DNA of 64,000 nt, from contig NZ_CP023699.1 of assembly GCF_008704495.1 (NCBI RefSeq), positions 4,030,001-4,094,000 on the forward strand, given 5' to 3'. Each line of letters begins with the position of its first letter. Within the stretch, counting starts at the first letter, position 1. Below, piece by piece: positions 1-9,215 of the stretch. The translations under genes were made by a program, and so were the position numbers. The notes under the pieces are model-generated. The model was not told where the DNA came from and searched no databases. It saw nothing but the letters and a program-made list of their open reading frames with translations. Origin of the DNA: Streptomyces kanamyceticus (GTDB lineage: Bacteria > Actinomycetota > Actinomycetes > Streptomycetales > Streptomycetaceae).

Positions 1-804
1 GTCCTTCTTCGGACCGATGCCGGAGTGCATGAGCAGGCGCGGGGTGTCGACGGCCCCGGCGCAGACGAGCACCTCGTTACGGGCGGTGAGGAGCTTCTCC
101 ACACCCTCCTTCGTACGGATGTGGACGCCGCGCGCGGTCTTGCCCTCCAGCTCCAGCTTGGTGGCCCAGGTCTCCAGGAAGAGGTGGAGGTTGGGGCGGT
201 CACCGGCCTCCATGTGGGGGTGCAGATAGGCGACCGACGCGGAGGAGCGCTTGTTGTTCTCCGGGTGGTACGAGAGGTCGAAGAAGCCGACGCCCTCGTC
301 GAAGGGCTTGTCGTTGAAGCCGACGACCTCGGGGACGCCGAGCGCGCTCTTCGTCGCCTCGACCCAGTCGGTGGCGATCTGGTTCTGGTCCTTCTTGGCG
401 ACGCGCACGACGTTGTTGCGCAGCTTGCCGAAGAAGGGGTCCATGGCCTTGGCGCCCCAGCCGGTGGCGCCCGCCTCTTCCCACTCGTCCCAGTCGGAGG
501 GCAGCGGCTTGAAGGAGATCAGGGTGTTGTGCGACGAGCAGCCGCCGAGCACCTTGGCGCGGCTGTGCAGGATGTGCGAGTTGCCGCGCGGCTGCTCCGT
601 GGTGGTGTAGCCGTAGTCGAGGTCGCCGCCGAGCAGGCCGAGCCAGCGGCGGAGCGTGAGGACGTCCTCGCGGTCGATGTCGCTGGGGCCGCCCTCGATG
701 ACGGCGACGGTGACGTCCGGGTTCTCGGTGAGGCGGGACGCGATCACCGATCCCGCGGTGCCGCCACCGACGATGACGTAGTCGTACTCGGTCTGGTCAG
801 ACAT
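1..804 (-). CDS. GMC-family oxidoreductase (choline dehydrogenase-like), 3' part cut by window edge
   Basis: FAD-dependent alcohol oxidoreductase; with the aldehyde dehydrogenase just upstream the likely job is oxidation of choline (or another alcohol) to the aldehyde and then the acid, as in glycine betaine synthesis. The 268 visible residues are the N-terminal half of a family usually 500-560 aa long. The FAD-binding Rossmann motif VIVGGGTAGS lies near residue 10, a GMC signature-1-like stretch (SRAKVLGGCSSHN) near residue 80, and the signature-2 region (GAVDTPRLLMHSGIGP) close to the window edge. The start ATG is at 804. It lies 143 bp downstream of the aldehyde dehydrogenase stop, with a GC-rich hairpin between them. 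The substrate cannot be fixed from sequence; choline is the context-based guess. Confidence 0.85.
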   Translation of the reverse strand, partial: MSDQTEYDYVIVGGGTAGSVIASRLTENPDVTVAVIEGGPSDIDREDVLTLRRWLGLLGGDLDYGYTTTEQPRGNSHILHSRAKVLGGCSSHNTLISFKPLPSDWDEWEEAGATGWGAKAMDPFFGKLRNNVVRVAKKDQNQIATDWVEATKSALGVPEVVGFNDKPFDEGVGFFDLSYHPENNKRSSASVAYLHPHMEAGDRPNLHLFLETWATKLELEGKTARGVHIRTKEGVEKLLTARNEVLVCAGAVDTPRLLMHSGIGPKKD

Positions 805-896
805 GCGTGCGTGCTCCTCTTCCTGCGAGGTCGTGCGAAGGTGCTTGCGCGTAATGAGCGGGGGGTGCTCGGGGGGGTGAAGGTGCTTGACGTACG

Positions 897-928
897 CGCG
901 CGGGGCGGTGTGTGTGCCGCCCCGCGCG
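897..928. terminator. GC-rich hairpin between aldehyde dehydrogenase and GMC genes
   Basis: Perfect 12-bp arms (897-908 and 917-928) enclose the 8-nt loop TGTGTGTG. It sits in the 143-bp gap between two genes that otherwise look like one operon, so it may attenuate or partly terminate transcription into the dehydrogenase gene. There is no U-tract, as is usual for Streptomyces terminators. Confidence 0.55.
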
Positions 929-947
929 TACCGCTACGTGCCGGGGA

Positions 948-2477
948 TCAGCCCGCGAACCAGCGGACCGGCTGTGGCGCCAGGTTCTGGTAGATGTGCT
1001 TGGACTCGCGGTACTCGGCGAGTCCCGCGGGGCCGAGCTCGCGCCCGACGCCGCTCTTGCCGAAGCCGCCCCACTCCGCCTGCGGCAGGTAGGGGTGGAA
1101 GTCGTTGATCCAGATGGTGCCGTGGCGCATCCGGCGCGCCATGCGGCGGGCGCGGCCCGAATCGGTGGTCCACACGGCGCCCGCGAGACCGTACTCGGTG
1201 TCGTTGGCGAGCGCGACGGCCTCGTCCTCGGTGCGGAAGGTCTCGACGCTGAGGACGGGCCCGAAGACCTCTTCGCGTACGACCCGCATCTCGCGGTGGC
1301 ACTGGTCGAGCACGGTCGGCTCGTAGAAGTAGCCCTCGGCCGGACGGACGTCGCTGGGCTCGGGGCGCTTGCCGCCGGAGCGGAGCACCGCGCCCTCCTC
1401 CAGGGCGGAGGCGACGTACATCTCGGTCTTCTCGCGCTGATGCTCGGAGACCAGCGGGCCGCACTCGACGCCCTCTTCGGTGCCGCGGCCGAGCTTGATC
1501 TGCTGGGCCCTGCGGGCGAGTTCGGCGACGAAGCGCTCGCGGATGGACTCCTCGATGATGAGGCGGCCACCGGCGGAGCAGACCTGCCCGCTGTGGATGA
1601 AGGCGGCGTTCAGCGCCTGGTCGACGGCGGTGTCGAAGTCCTCGTCGGTGGCGCAGGCGTCGGCGAACACCACGTTGGGGTTCTTGCCGCCGAGCTCCAG
1701 GGCGACCTTCTTCACGCCGAGCGCGGCGGCCTGGGCGACCTTGGTGCCGGAGACGAGGCCGCCGGTGAAGGAGACCAGGTCGACGTCGGGGTGGTCGGAC
1801 AGGCGGGCGCCGACCGTGTGTCCTGGGCCCGTCACGATGTTGGCGACACCGGCGGGCAGGCCCGCCTCCACCAGCAGCTCGATCAGCGCGACCGTCGTCA
1901 GCGGAGTGACCTCACTCGGCTTGATGACGAAGGTGTTGCCCGCCGCGAGGGCCGGGGCGATCTTCCAACTGGCCTGCAGGAGCGGGTAGTTCCAGGGCGT
2001 GATCATCGTGCATACGCCGACGGGCTCGTGCACGACGACGCTGTGAATGTCGTCGGACCCGGCGTCGACGACGCGCCCCGCACCCTCGCCGATGACGAGA
2101 TCGGCGAAGTACCGGAAGGCGTCGGCGACGCAGTCCACGTCGACCCGGCCCTCTTCGAGGGTCTTGCCCGCGTCGCGGCTCTCCAGGAGCCCGATCTCCT
2201 CGCGGTCGCGCACGAGGAGGTCGGCGACCCGGCGCAGGAGCGCGGCGCGCTCGGCGACCGGGGTGCCCGGCCAGGGGCCCTCGTCGAAGGCGGTGCGGGC
2301 GGCTGCGATGGCGGCGTCCGCGTCTTCCGTGGAGCCCTCGGCGATCACGGCGAACGGCTTGGCGTCCGCCGGGTCGAGGATCTCGCGGGTGGCTCCGGAG
2401 GCGGCGTTCAGCCACTCTCCGCCCACATGGATGGTCTGTTGTGCGGACACGTCCCGTTTGCCTTCCGTTCCTGTCAT
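948..2477 (-). CDS. betB: betaine-aldehyde-dehydrogenase-like NAD(P)-dependent aldehyde dehydrogenase
   Basis: Oxidises an aldehyde to the acid with NAD(P); by pairing with the GMC dehydrogenase the likely substrate is betaine aldehyde. The 509-aa protein has full ALDH-superfamily length. Visible marks are the TPWNYP motif, the SFTGG stretch at the cofactor site, the ELGGKNPNVVF active-site Glu motif, the catalytic Cys in SGQVCSAGGR, and EEVFGPVLS. The ATG start at 2477 follows GGCGGGGC. The first nine residues (TGTEGKRD) are not family-conserved, so GTG at codon 10 is an alternative start. The gene is divergent from the lipoprotein at 2634. The gene symbol rests on family resemblance and context, not on proven substrate. 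Confidence 0.85.
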   Translation of the reverse strand: MTGTEGKRDVSAQQTIHVGGEWLNAASGATREILDPADAKPFAVIAEGSTEDADAAIAAARTAFDEGPWPGTPVAERAALLRRVADLLVRDREEIGLLESRDAGKTLEEGRVDVDCVADAFRYFADLVIGEGAGRVVDAGSDDIHSVVVHEPVGVCTMITPWNYPLLQASWKIAPALAAGNTFVIKPSEVTPLTTVALIELLVEAGLPAGVANIVTGPGHTVGARLSDHPDVDLVSFTGGLVSGTKVAQAAALGVKKVALELGGKNPNVVFADACATDEDFDTAVDQALNAAFIHSGQVCSAGGRLIIEESIRERFVAELARRAQQIKLGRGTEEGVECGPLVSEHQREKTEMYVASALEEGAVLRSGGKRPEPSDVRPAEGYFYEPTVLDQCHREMRVVREEVFGPVLSVETFRTEDEAVALANDTEYGLAGAVWTTDSGRARRMARRMRHGTIWINDFHPYLPQAEWGGFGKSGVGRELGPAGLAEYRESKHIYQNLAPQPVRWFAG

Positions 2478-2633
2478 TTGCCCCGCCTGTCACTCGCGGT
2501 AGCCGGGTGCACCTGCCCTGAGGTGGAGAAAGCATGCGCAACCCGTGACTGAAAGTGCGCTGTGTCACTGCGCGTGCGGGCACTCGGGCCCAAACGTACG
2601 CTCGATGCATGGTTTGTCACCGGAGGTGACGTC

Positions 2634-3473
2634 ATGAGTGGAATGTCCAGGAAGCGCGTGAGGGGAAGCGCGGCGTGCTGCGCGGCCGCACTCCTCATCC
2701 TCCCCGCATGTTCGTCGGACGGCGACGGCGAGGACAAGACCAAGGCCAAGGGCGATGCCGGGGACCTGAGCGCACGGGAGATCTCCGACAAGGCCAAGCG
2801 GGAGCTGCTCGACGCGAAATCCGTGCACATCTCGATGAGAGCGACGGGCGCGGACGCCACGAAGGACACGGATTCGGACACGGATTCCGACGGCGATTCG
2901 GACTCCGACTCGGCGGACCCGGCCTCGATGGAACTGACGCTCGACCGTGACGACAACTGCGTCGGCTCGATGAAGATGGCGAATGGCGCCGCCCTCGACC
3001 TGGTCAAACGCGGCGACAAGGTGTGGATGAAGCCGAACAAGGCGTTCTGGCGGACACAGGTGCCCGGCGGCGCGGGCGAGGCGGCCGCCGAGATCTTCAA
3101 GAACCGCTACATCCACGGCAGTACGAGCGACGCAATGCTCAAGGAGGTCACCGGCATCTGCGACCTCGGCAAGATCCAGAAGGACATTCAGGACGACGCC
3201 GACGACAAGACGAAGTCGCTGGCCAAGGGCGAGCCCACGACGGTCGACGGCACCGCCGCCATCCCGCTGACCGGCAAGGACGACGGCAAGGAGATCACCC
3301 TCTACGTCGCCACCGAGGGCAAGCCGTACCTGCTGAAGGCGGTGGAGAAGGGCGACGGCGACGACACGACGACGACCTTCTCCGACTACGACGAGCCGGT
3401 CCCTTCGAAGACGCCGTCACCCGACGAATCGGTCGACGTCTCCAAGCTCGAACAGCAGCTGCGGAAGACCTGA
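2634..3473 (+). CDS. putative secreted lipoprotein with Asp/Ser-rich segment
   Basis: The 279-aa protein has a basic N-terminus, a hydrophobic stretch and a lipobox-like LPAC with Cys at residue 26, so it is probably lipid-anchored on the outer face of the membrane. After the anchor comes a charged region, a TDSDTDSDGDSDSDS run (roughly residues 80-95), then a globular part (KVWMKPNKAFWRTQVPG and a later EITLYVATEGKPYLLK) that recalls LprG/LppX-like or other beta-rich lipoproteins of actinobacteria. No catalytic motif was seen and the function is unknown. ATG 2634 is chosen because GGAGGTGA lies at 2622-2629 at good spacing. The stop is 1 bp from the stop of the convergent gene. Confidence 0.8.
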   Translation: MSGMSRKRVRGSAACCAAALLILPACSSDGDGEDKTKAKGDAGDLSAREISDKAKRELLDAKSVHISMRATGADATKDTDSDTDSDGDSDSDSADPASMELTLDRDDNCVGSMKMANGAALDLVKRGDKVWMKPNKAFWRTQVPGGAGEAAAEIFKNRYIHGSTSDAMLKEVTGICDLGKIQKDIQDDADDKTKSLAKGEPTTVDGTAAIPLTGKDDGKEITLYVATEGKPYLLKAVEKGDGDDTTTTFSDYDEPVPSKTPSPDESVDVSKLEQQLRKT

Positions 3474-3474
3474 G

Positions 3475-4080
3475 TCACCCGGCGGAAGCGCCGACCGGTT
3501 CCCCGTCGACGTCGTCCAGGTCATCCCCGTCGTCCCCGTCCACCGGCTCGTCGGCGGCCGTCAGGCCCGCCATCCACAGCGGCATCAGCCAGTGCACGAC
3601 GAACACGCTGAACAGCACGGGGAAGATCATCCCCTCGATCTCGAACCCGGCGAGGCCCGCGCCGCCCACGGCGACGGTCACACCGAGGAGCAGCCACATC
3701 ATCGCCTGGTGGGCGCGGGTCACCACGCGGTCCTTCTCGGCGCGCTGGCGCTCGTCCAGGGCGCGGGCGCGCAGTTCGAGGAGGCCCCGGGTCGCGCCGT
3801 TGATCACGCCGGTCGCGACGCACCACGGCAGCAGGACGCCGAGCATCCCGAACGTCGCCCAGCGTTGGTCCCCGAGCACGGAGTAGAGCCAGCACGCGAT
3901 GCCGAGCGCGGTCAGCGCCACGTGCGCGACGACGACGGCGCGGCGGCGGCCCGCGGTGGCGTACAGCGGGGCGGCCTCGCGGCGGTTCATGATGGCGTAC
4001 ATGCGCCGGTCGTATCCGGTCATCCGCTCCTGCTGCCCCGGCAACCCCTGCTGCCCTGGCTGCGCGCTCTTGCCGCTCAT
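3475..4080 (-). CDS. multi-pass membrane protein coupled to a small XRE regulator
   Basis: A 201-aa protein with four likely membrane segments (around VVVAHVALTALGIACWLYSV, TFGMLGVLLPWCVATGVI, MMWLLLGVTVAVGGAGLAGF and IFPVLFSVFVVHWLMPLW) and an Asp-rich C-terminus. A charged loop (LRARALDERQRAEKDRV) separates segments 2 and 3. Its ATG overlaps the stop of the upstream regulator as TGATG, which implies translational coupling. Pairs of a very small XRE regulator and a four-helix membrane protein are widespread in Gram-positive bacteria and archaea; the membrane partner has no settled function. No transporter or enzyme signature was found. Confidence 0.8.
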   Translation of the reverse strand: MSGKSAQPGQQGLPGQQERMTGYDRRMYAIMNRREAAPLYATAGRRRAVVVAHVALTALGIACWLYSVLGDQRWATFGMLGVLLPWCVATGVINGATRGLLELRARALDERQRAEKDRVVTRAHQAMMWLLLGVTVAVGGAGLAGFEIEGMIFPVLFSVFVVHWLMPLWMAGLTAADEPVDGDDGDDLDDVDGEPVGASAG

Positions 4081-4325
4081 CACTGATTCCTCCCGTAGAC
4101 CTGATCGGTGAGCGGGCGGAACGGGTCGAGGGAGAACAGCGCCTCCACCGGCAGCTCGAAGAACTTCGCGATCTTCAGCGCGAGGTCGAGGCTCGGGTTG
4201 TACTGCCCCCGCTCGATGTAGCCGATGGTCTGGTAGTGGGCCCCCACCGCCTCGGCCAGGCTCTGGCGCGACACCTTCCGCTCGGCGCGCACCATCGCCA
4301 ACCTGTTGTGCACTTGCTCGCTCAT
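4080..4325 (-). CDS. small XRE-family transcriptional regulator
   Basis: An 81-aa stand-alone DNA-binding domain: RLAMVRAERKVSRQSLAEAV, then GAHYQTIGYIERGQYNPS and LALKIAKFFELPVEALFSLD, the classical five-helix Cro/C1 fold. There is no effector domain, so it is likely controlled by concentration or by its membrane partner encoded next. The stop overlaps the start of that gene by one base. Its 5' end faces the gene at 4405, so the roughly 80 bp between them should hold both promoters; the AGTACT-containing stretch at 4333-4340 could be an operator, but this is only a guess. Confidence 0.85.
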   Translation of the reverse strand: MSEQVHNRLAMVRAERKVSRQSLAEAVGAHYQTIGYIERGQYNPSLDLALKIAKFFELPVEALFSLDPFRPLTDQVYGRNQ

Positions 4326-4404
4326 GTATAAGAAGTACTACATTCGCGAGTACAGCGACAACACCGACAGCGACAACACCGACGAGGAAGAGGTCACGGG
4401 AAAC

Positions 4405-4743
4405 ATGTTCGGCACCAAGCGGGAAATGACGGTGGTCGCCCTGCGCGACACGGACGCGATCGCGGACGAGCTGCGCGAGGCGCTCGCGACGGCCGACGCG
4501 GCGGAGCGCCCCGGCCTGGAGCGCGCCGCCGCGATCGTCGCGCGCGTGGCGGCCGTCCCCGACTCCGAGGTGCGCGGCCGCTGGGCCCTGAACCACCTCG
4601 CGGCCGCCGGCCACACGGGCCCCGCCGACTCGGTCCGCGCGGTCAAGGCCCTGCGCCAGGCCGAGCCGGGCCTGAGCCTCGCGACGGCGGTGCAGCTGTC
4701 GAAGGAGGCGGCGGCGCTCCAGGCGAAGGAGCCCGGCAACTGA
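4405..4743 (+). CDS. hypothetical protein, small and helical
   Basis: 112 aa, rich in Ala, Leu and Glu, predicted mostly helical (DAIADELREALATADAAERPG, VRAVKALRQAEPGLSLATAVQLSKEAAALQ). No signal peptide, membrane segment or known motif was seen. ATG 4405 was chosen with GAAGAGG at 4387-4393 as a somewhat distant ribosome site. An in-frame ATG at 4324 would add 27 residues of unusual composition (YKKYYIREYSDNTDSDNTDEEE) and overlap the divergent regulator start, so it is less likely. The C-terminal half resembles ribosomal protein L7/L12-like helical repeats found in some Streptomyces proteins, but this is weak. Confidence 0.6.
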   Translation: MFGTKREMTVVALRDTDAIADELREALATADAAERPGLERAAAIVARVAAVPDSEVRGRWALNHLAAAGHTGPADSVRAVKALRQAEPGLSLATAVQLSKEAAALQAKEPGN

Positions 4744-4788
4744 CGCACCCGTTCCCTCCCCCGCCCCCTCCCCTGCTCACTCCCCCGC

Positions 4789-5712
4789 TCACTCCCCCGC
4801 CAGCAGATCCCGCGCGCACGCCCGCAGCCACGCGTGCGCCGGATCCGCGTCGTGCCGCGGATGCCAGGCCATGCCCAGCGGCAGGAGCGGAAGGTCCAGC
4901 GGCATCTCGAAGGTGACCAGGCCCATGGCCTCCGCCAGCGGGGAGACCCAGGAGGCGCCGAGGCCCACCAGGTCCGTGCGCAGCAGGACGAAGAGGGACG
5001 AGGAGAACGTCGCCACACTGCCCACCACCCGTCTGCTCAGGCCGAGTTCGGCGAGGGCCGCATCCAGCGGCCCGGCCAGCCGCCCCCTGCGCGAGACGGT
5101 CAGATGGCTCGCCTCCGCGAGCCGACGCGCCGTCAGCTTCCCCTTGAGCAGCGGGTGTCCCGGCCGTACGACACCGAGCATGCGGTCGTCGCGGAAGTGC
5201 TCGACGTGCACCTCGGGCGCGGTCGTGTCGATCACCCCGAGCTCCAGATCGGCGGTGCCCTGACGCAGTACGGGCGCGTCCACATGGCTCTCGCCGAGGA
5301 AGCGGAGCCGCACCCCCGGCGCCTCGTCGGCCGCGCGTGCGAAGAGTTTCGGCCCGTACGCGGCGGCGACCGCGTCCGAGCCGAGGATCGTGAACGTACG
5401 CGAGACCGTCCGAACGTCCACGGCGCCGGGCCCCGCGAAGAGCGCGCGGGCCCGCTCCACCACCGCGCCCACCTCGGCCCGCACGGCCAGCGCGTGCGGC
5501 GTGGGCACCATGTGCCGACCCGCCCTGACCAGGACCGGATCGCCCAGGGCCTTGCGGATGCGGCCGAGGGTGCGGCTCATCGCGGGCTCCGACAGATGCA
5601 GTCGGCGGGCGGCGCCGGACACGCTCTGCTCGTCGAGCAGCACGTCGAGGGCGGCGAGCAGATTGAGATCGAGGCCGCCGGGACCCGCAGCGCTGGATTG
5701 CGTCACGCGCAT
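4789..5712 (-). CDS. LysR-family transcriptional regulator
   Basis: 307 aa, the usual family length. The N-terminal winged HTH (LDLNLLAALDVLLDEQSVSGAARRLHLSEPAMSRTLGRIRKALGDPVLVRAG) is typical, with the NodD/LinR-like feature of AMSRTLGRIR. The C-terminal part is the two-lobed effector domain (FTILGSDAVAAAYGPKLF, DLELGVID, HPLLKGKLT). It starts 91 bp from the divergent MFS exporter gene, so it probably controls that gene and itself. The start ATG at 5712 fits the domain boundary. Confidence 0.92.
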   Translation of the reverse strand: MRVTQSSAAGPGGLDLNLLAALDVLLDEQSVSGAARRLHLSEPAMSRTLGRIRKALGDPVLVRAGRHMVPTPHALAVRAEVGAVVERARALFAGPGAVDVRTVSRTFTILGSDAVAAAYGPKLFARAADEAPGVRLRFLGESHVDAPVLRQGTADLELGVIDTTAPEVHVEHFRDDRMLGVVRPGHPLLKGKLTARRLAEASHLTVSRRGRLAGPLDAALAELGLSRRVVGSVATFSSSLFVLLRTDLVGLGASWVSPLAEAMGLVTFEMPLDLPLLPLGMAWHPRHDADPAHAWLRACARDLLAGE

Positions 5713-5718
5713 TCACCC

Positions 5719-5745
5719 CTTGCGAAAGATGCACTGGAAAGCAAG
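5719..5745. promoter_or_regulatory. candidate LysR operator in divergent promoter
   Basis: Inverted repeat CTTGC-N17-GCAAG lies between the divergent lysR and MFS genes, where a LysR regulator normally binds. It is longer than the usual T-N11-A box, and there is no second line of evidence beyond position. Confidence 0.35.
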
Positions 5746-5803
5746 TCGGTGCCGAGCCTACGGTGAACGGACATCCCCACCACGACGCTCCCCGGGAGGA
5801 GCC

Positions 5804-7297
5804 TTGCCCTCGCCTGCCCGCACACCCGCAGACACCGCGCCCCACACCCCGGCACCCACACCACCGTCACACTCCGCGCCATCCCCACCACCGGCGCCAT
5901 CCCCGCCGCCTACTCCGTCCCCACCGCCCACTCCGTCCCCACCGCCCCTACGCCGCTCAACCCTGCTCACCCTGTGCGCCTGCGTCATGGCCGCCCAGGG
6001 CATGGTCGCCGCGATCAACCTCCTTGTCCCGCAGCTGAGTTCGTCCGCGCTGCACCCCTCCCCCAGCCAGCTCCTGTGGACCGTCGACGCCTACGTCATC
6101 GCCTTCGCGGGCCTGCTCATCCCGGCGGGCGCGCTCGGCGACCGCTACGGCCGCAAGGGCGCGCTCCTCGCCGGTCTCGGCCTCTTCGCGGCGGGCGCCG
6201 CCGTCAGCGCGCTCGCCGGTTCATCGGCGACGCTGATCGCGGGACGGGCGGTCTCCGGCGCGGGAGCCGCGCTGATCATGCCCGCCACCCTGTCGGTCCT
6301 GATGCGCGTCACCCCGCTCGCCCACCGCCCGCGCGCACTCGCCTCCTGGGCGCTCTCCGCCGGACTGGGCGGCCTCGCGGGCAACATCGGCGGCGGGCTC
6401 ATCGGCTCCTACCTGCCCTGGCAGGCGCTGTTCTGGGTGATGGTGCCGCTGGCCGCCCTGCTCGCACTGGCGGTGGCGCTGACAACTCCCCGTACGGACA
6501 AGGCAGTCCAGACCCCCGCCCTGGACCCCCTGGGCACACTCCTGCTCACCGGCGGGCTGCTCGCGCTGCTCTTCGGCATCATCGAGAGCCCGCTGCACGG
6601 CTGGACATCGGCGCGCATCCTGACAGCCTTCGCGGCGGGCGCGTTGCTCATCGCCCTCTTCGTCAGCCACGCGCTGCGCTCCCCGGCGCCCCTCTTCGAC
6701 CCCCGGATCTTCGCCTCGGCACGGCTGCGCGCGGCGACCCTGGGCACGGCGGTGAGCTTCTTCGGCCTCTTCTCGCTCTTCTACGTCAACTCGCAGTTCC
6801 TGCAGTACGAGAAGGGGTACGGCGCCGCACGCGCGGGCCTCGCGATCATCCCGCTCACGGTCGGCATGGTCGTGATCCCCAGGATCGCGGCACGCTGGTC
6901 GGAACACCCCCGCCCGGTGGCGGGCGGCGGCCTGCTCCTGATCGGCATCGGCCTGCTGGGCGCGTCGACCGCGACCGGCTCGACGCCCTACGCGGTCTAC
7001 GCCTGCTGGCTGCTGGTCATCTCGGCGGGCACGGGCCTGTGCATGCCCGCGCTGACGATGAGCGTCGTCACCTCGCTCCCGCCCCACCAGGCGGGCCTCG
7101 GCTCCGGCCTCAGCACCTCGGCACGCGAGGTGGGCGCGGCACTGGGCGTGGCCGTCACGGGCACGGCCCTGGCCTCGCACAGCGGGGATGGCTTCGCGGG
7201 CGGGATGGAGGCGGCGCTGCGGATCGTGGCGCTGGTGGTGATCGCGGCGGCGGGTCTGGTCACGCTGGGCTACGGCAAGACGGCGCCCCGCGTCTGA
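5804..7297 (+). CDS. MFS drug:H+ antiporter, DHA2 (EmrB/QacA) type
   Basis: Proton-driven multidrug exporter in the cytoplasmic membrane. The 497-aa protein shows about 14 hydrophobic segments, motif A-like GDRYGRKGALLAGL after segment 2, and motif C-like GPAIGG counterpart GLAGNIGGGLIGSYLPWQALF. It lacks an obvious substrate clue. The start is set at TTG 5804 because GGGAGGA lies at 5794-5800 just before it. This gives an unusual 45-residue Pro/Ser/Thr tail (PSPPPTPSPPPTPSPPP) before the first membrane segment, encoded by imperfect tandem repeats at about 5905-5950. ATG 5989 inside segment 1 is too late. It is divergent from the LysR gene, its likely regulator, and followed by a strong hairpin. 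Confidence 0.88.
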   Translation: MPSPARTPADTAPHTPAPTPPSHSAPSPPPAPSPPPTPSPPPTPSPPPLRRSTLLTLCACVMAAQGMVAAINLLVPQLSSSALHPSPSQLLWTVDAYVIAFAGLLIPAGALGDRYGRKGALLAGLGLFAAGAAVSALAGSSATLIAGRAVSGAGAALIMPATLSVLMRVTPLAHRPRALASWALSAGLGGLAGNIGGGLIGSYLPWQALFWVMVPLAALLALAVALTTPRTDKAVQTPALDPLGTLLLTGGLLALLFGIIESPLHGWTSARILTAFAAGALLIALFVSHALRSPAPLFDPRIFASARLRAATLGTAVSFFGLFSLFYVNSQFLQYEKGYGAARAGLAIIPLTVGMVVIPRIAARWSEHPRPVAGGGLLLIGIGLLGASTATGSTPYAVYACWLLVISAGTGLCMPALTMSVVTSLPPHQAGLGSGLSTSAREVGAALGVAVTGTALASHSGDGFAGGMEAALRIVALVVIAAAGLVTLGYGKTAPRV

Positions 7298-7323
7298 CGG
7301 GCACGCCTCGAAACCCGAAAACA

Positions 7324-7372
7324 GTGAACGCCCCTCGGCGGCCGCGCGGAGCGGCCGCCGAGGGGCGTTCAC
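7324..7372. terminator. bidirectional terminator, 22-bp perfect stem
   Basis: Arms 7324-7345 and 7351-7372 are perfect complements with the 5-nt loop GCGGA. It lies between the convergent MFS and mdh genes and can serve both. Downstream, 7381-7420 holds several GATCA repeats of no clear meaning. Confidence 0.85.
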
Positions 7373-7410
7373 CAACAGAATCAGATCAGACCCGATCAGG
7401 CTTGATCAGC

Positions 7411-8544
<1,134 letters not shown>

Positions 8545-9023
8545 TCAGGCTATCGCGCCCCGGCTGCCCCTGACTCCCGGGCCTGTGTGGCCCGGCCCAC
8601 AGCCCCCGTGGTGGGGGGGCGGCCGCCACCTCGGGAGAGGGAGCGTGGCGGCCGCCGTGGGGGTGTGACCACTCCCGTGGGGGTACGGTGCGCCTGCCCT
8701 CCGGGGAGCATGTCATTCCCCCCTGCCGCCGTTTTTTCTCTCCACCCCGGGCCAGGGGGTCGGCCCCAACTCCCCGTGCCTGCAGCCGGAATCCCTGCAG
8801 GAGCCCCAACCCCGCCGCTCCGCGCCGGATACCTTTCCCACCCGCCCACCCGAATCTCCGCGACGGACCGCCCCTGTAGGAACAACCCGCCTCGGCTTCG
8901 GCTGTGGGACAGGGCCGCGCCGCTGTGGGCAATCGTGCCGCTGGGCGGCACGGGTGGGCACAGCCCCCGTCGCCGAGGAGCGGGAACGGGAGCACAAAAC
9001 ACGGCGCGGGCGGGGGTGGGGAC

Positions 9024-9200
9024 ACCCCCACCGGCCCGCAGCCGCCCGCGCTCCCGAGGGGACGTGGGGGTATGTGCGAACGGAGCACAGTGGAGACCGA
9101 GGCACGGAAGCAAGCCCTATTGGCCCCCGCCCCGGGATGGCGAGTACGCACATACCCCCGCGGCCCCGCCCCCAAGACGAACCCAAGGCGACACCAGCCC
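9024..9200. repeat. 177-bp dispersed structured repeat, copy A
   Basis: Same length as and about 95% identical (8 differences by eye) to 33647-33823. It contains a long stem: CGTGGGGGTATGTGCG at 9063-9078 pairs with 9147-9162 (one G-U pair) around a 68-nt loop, extended by GGGG/CCCC outside. The copy ends 15 bp before the stop of the DUF2690 gene. Its 5' edge (CACCGGCCCGCAGCC) resembles the common Streptomyces intergenic sequence also seen at 22455-22498. No transposase and no target-site duplication were seen. Confidence 0.85.
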
Positions 9201-9215
9201 CGACCCCGAGGGACG

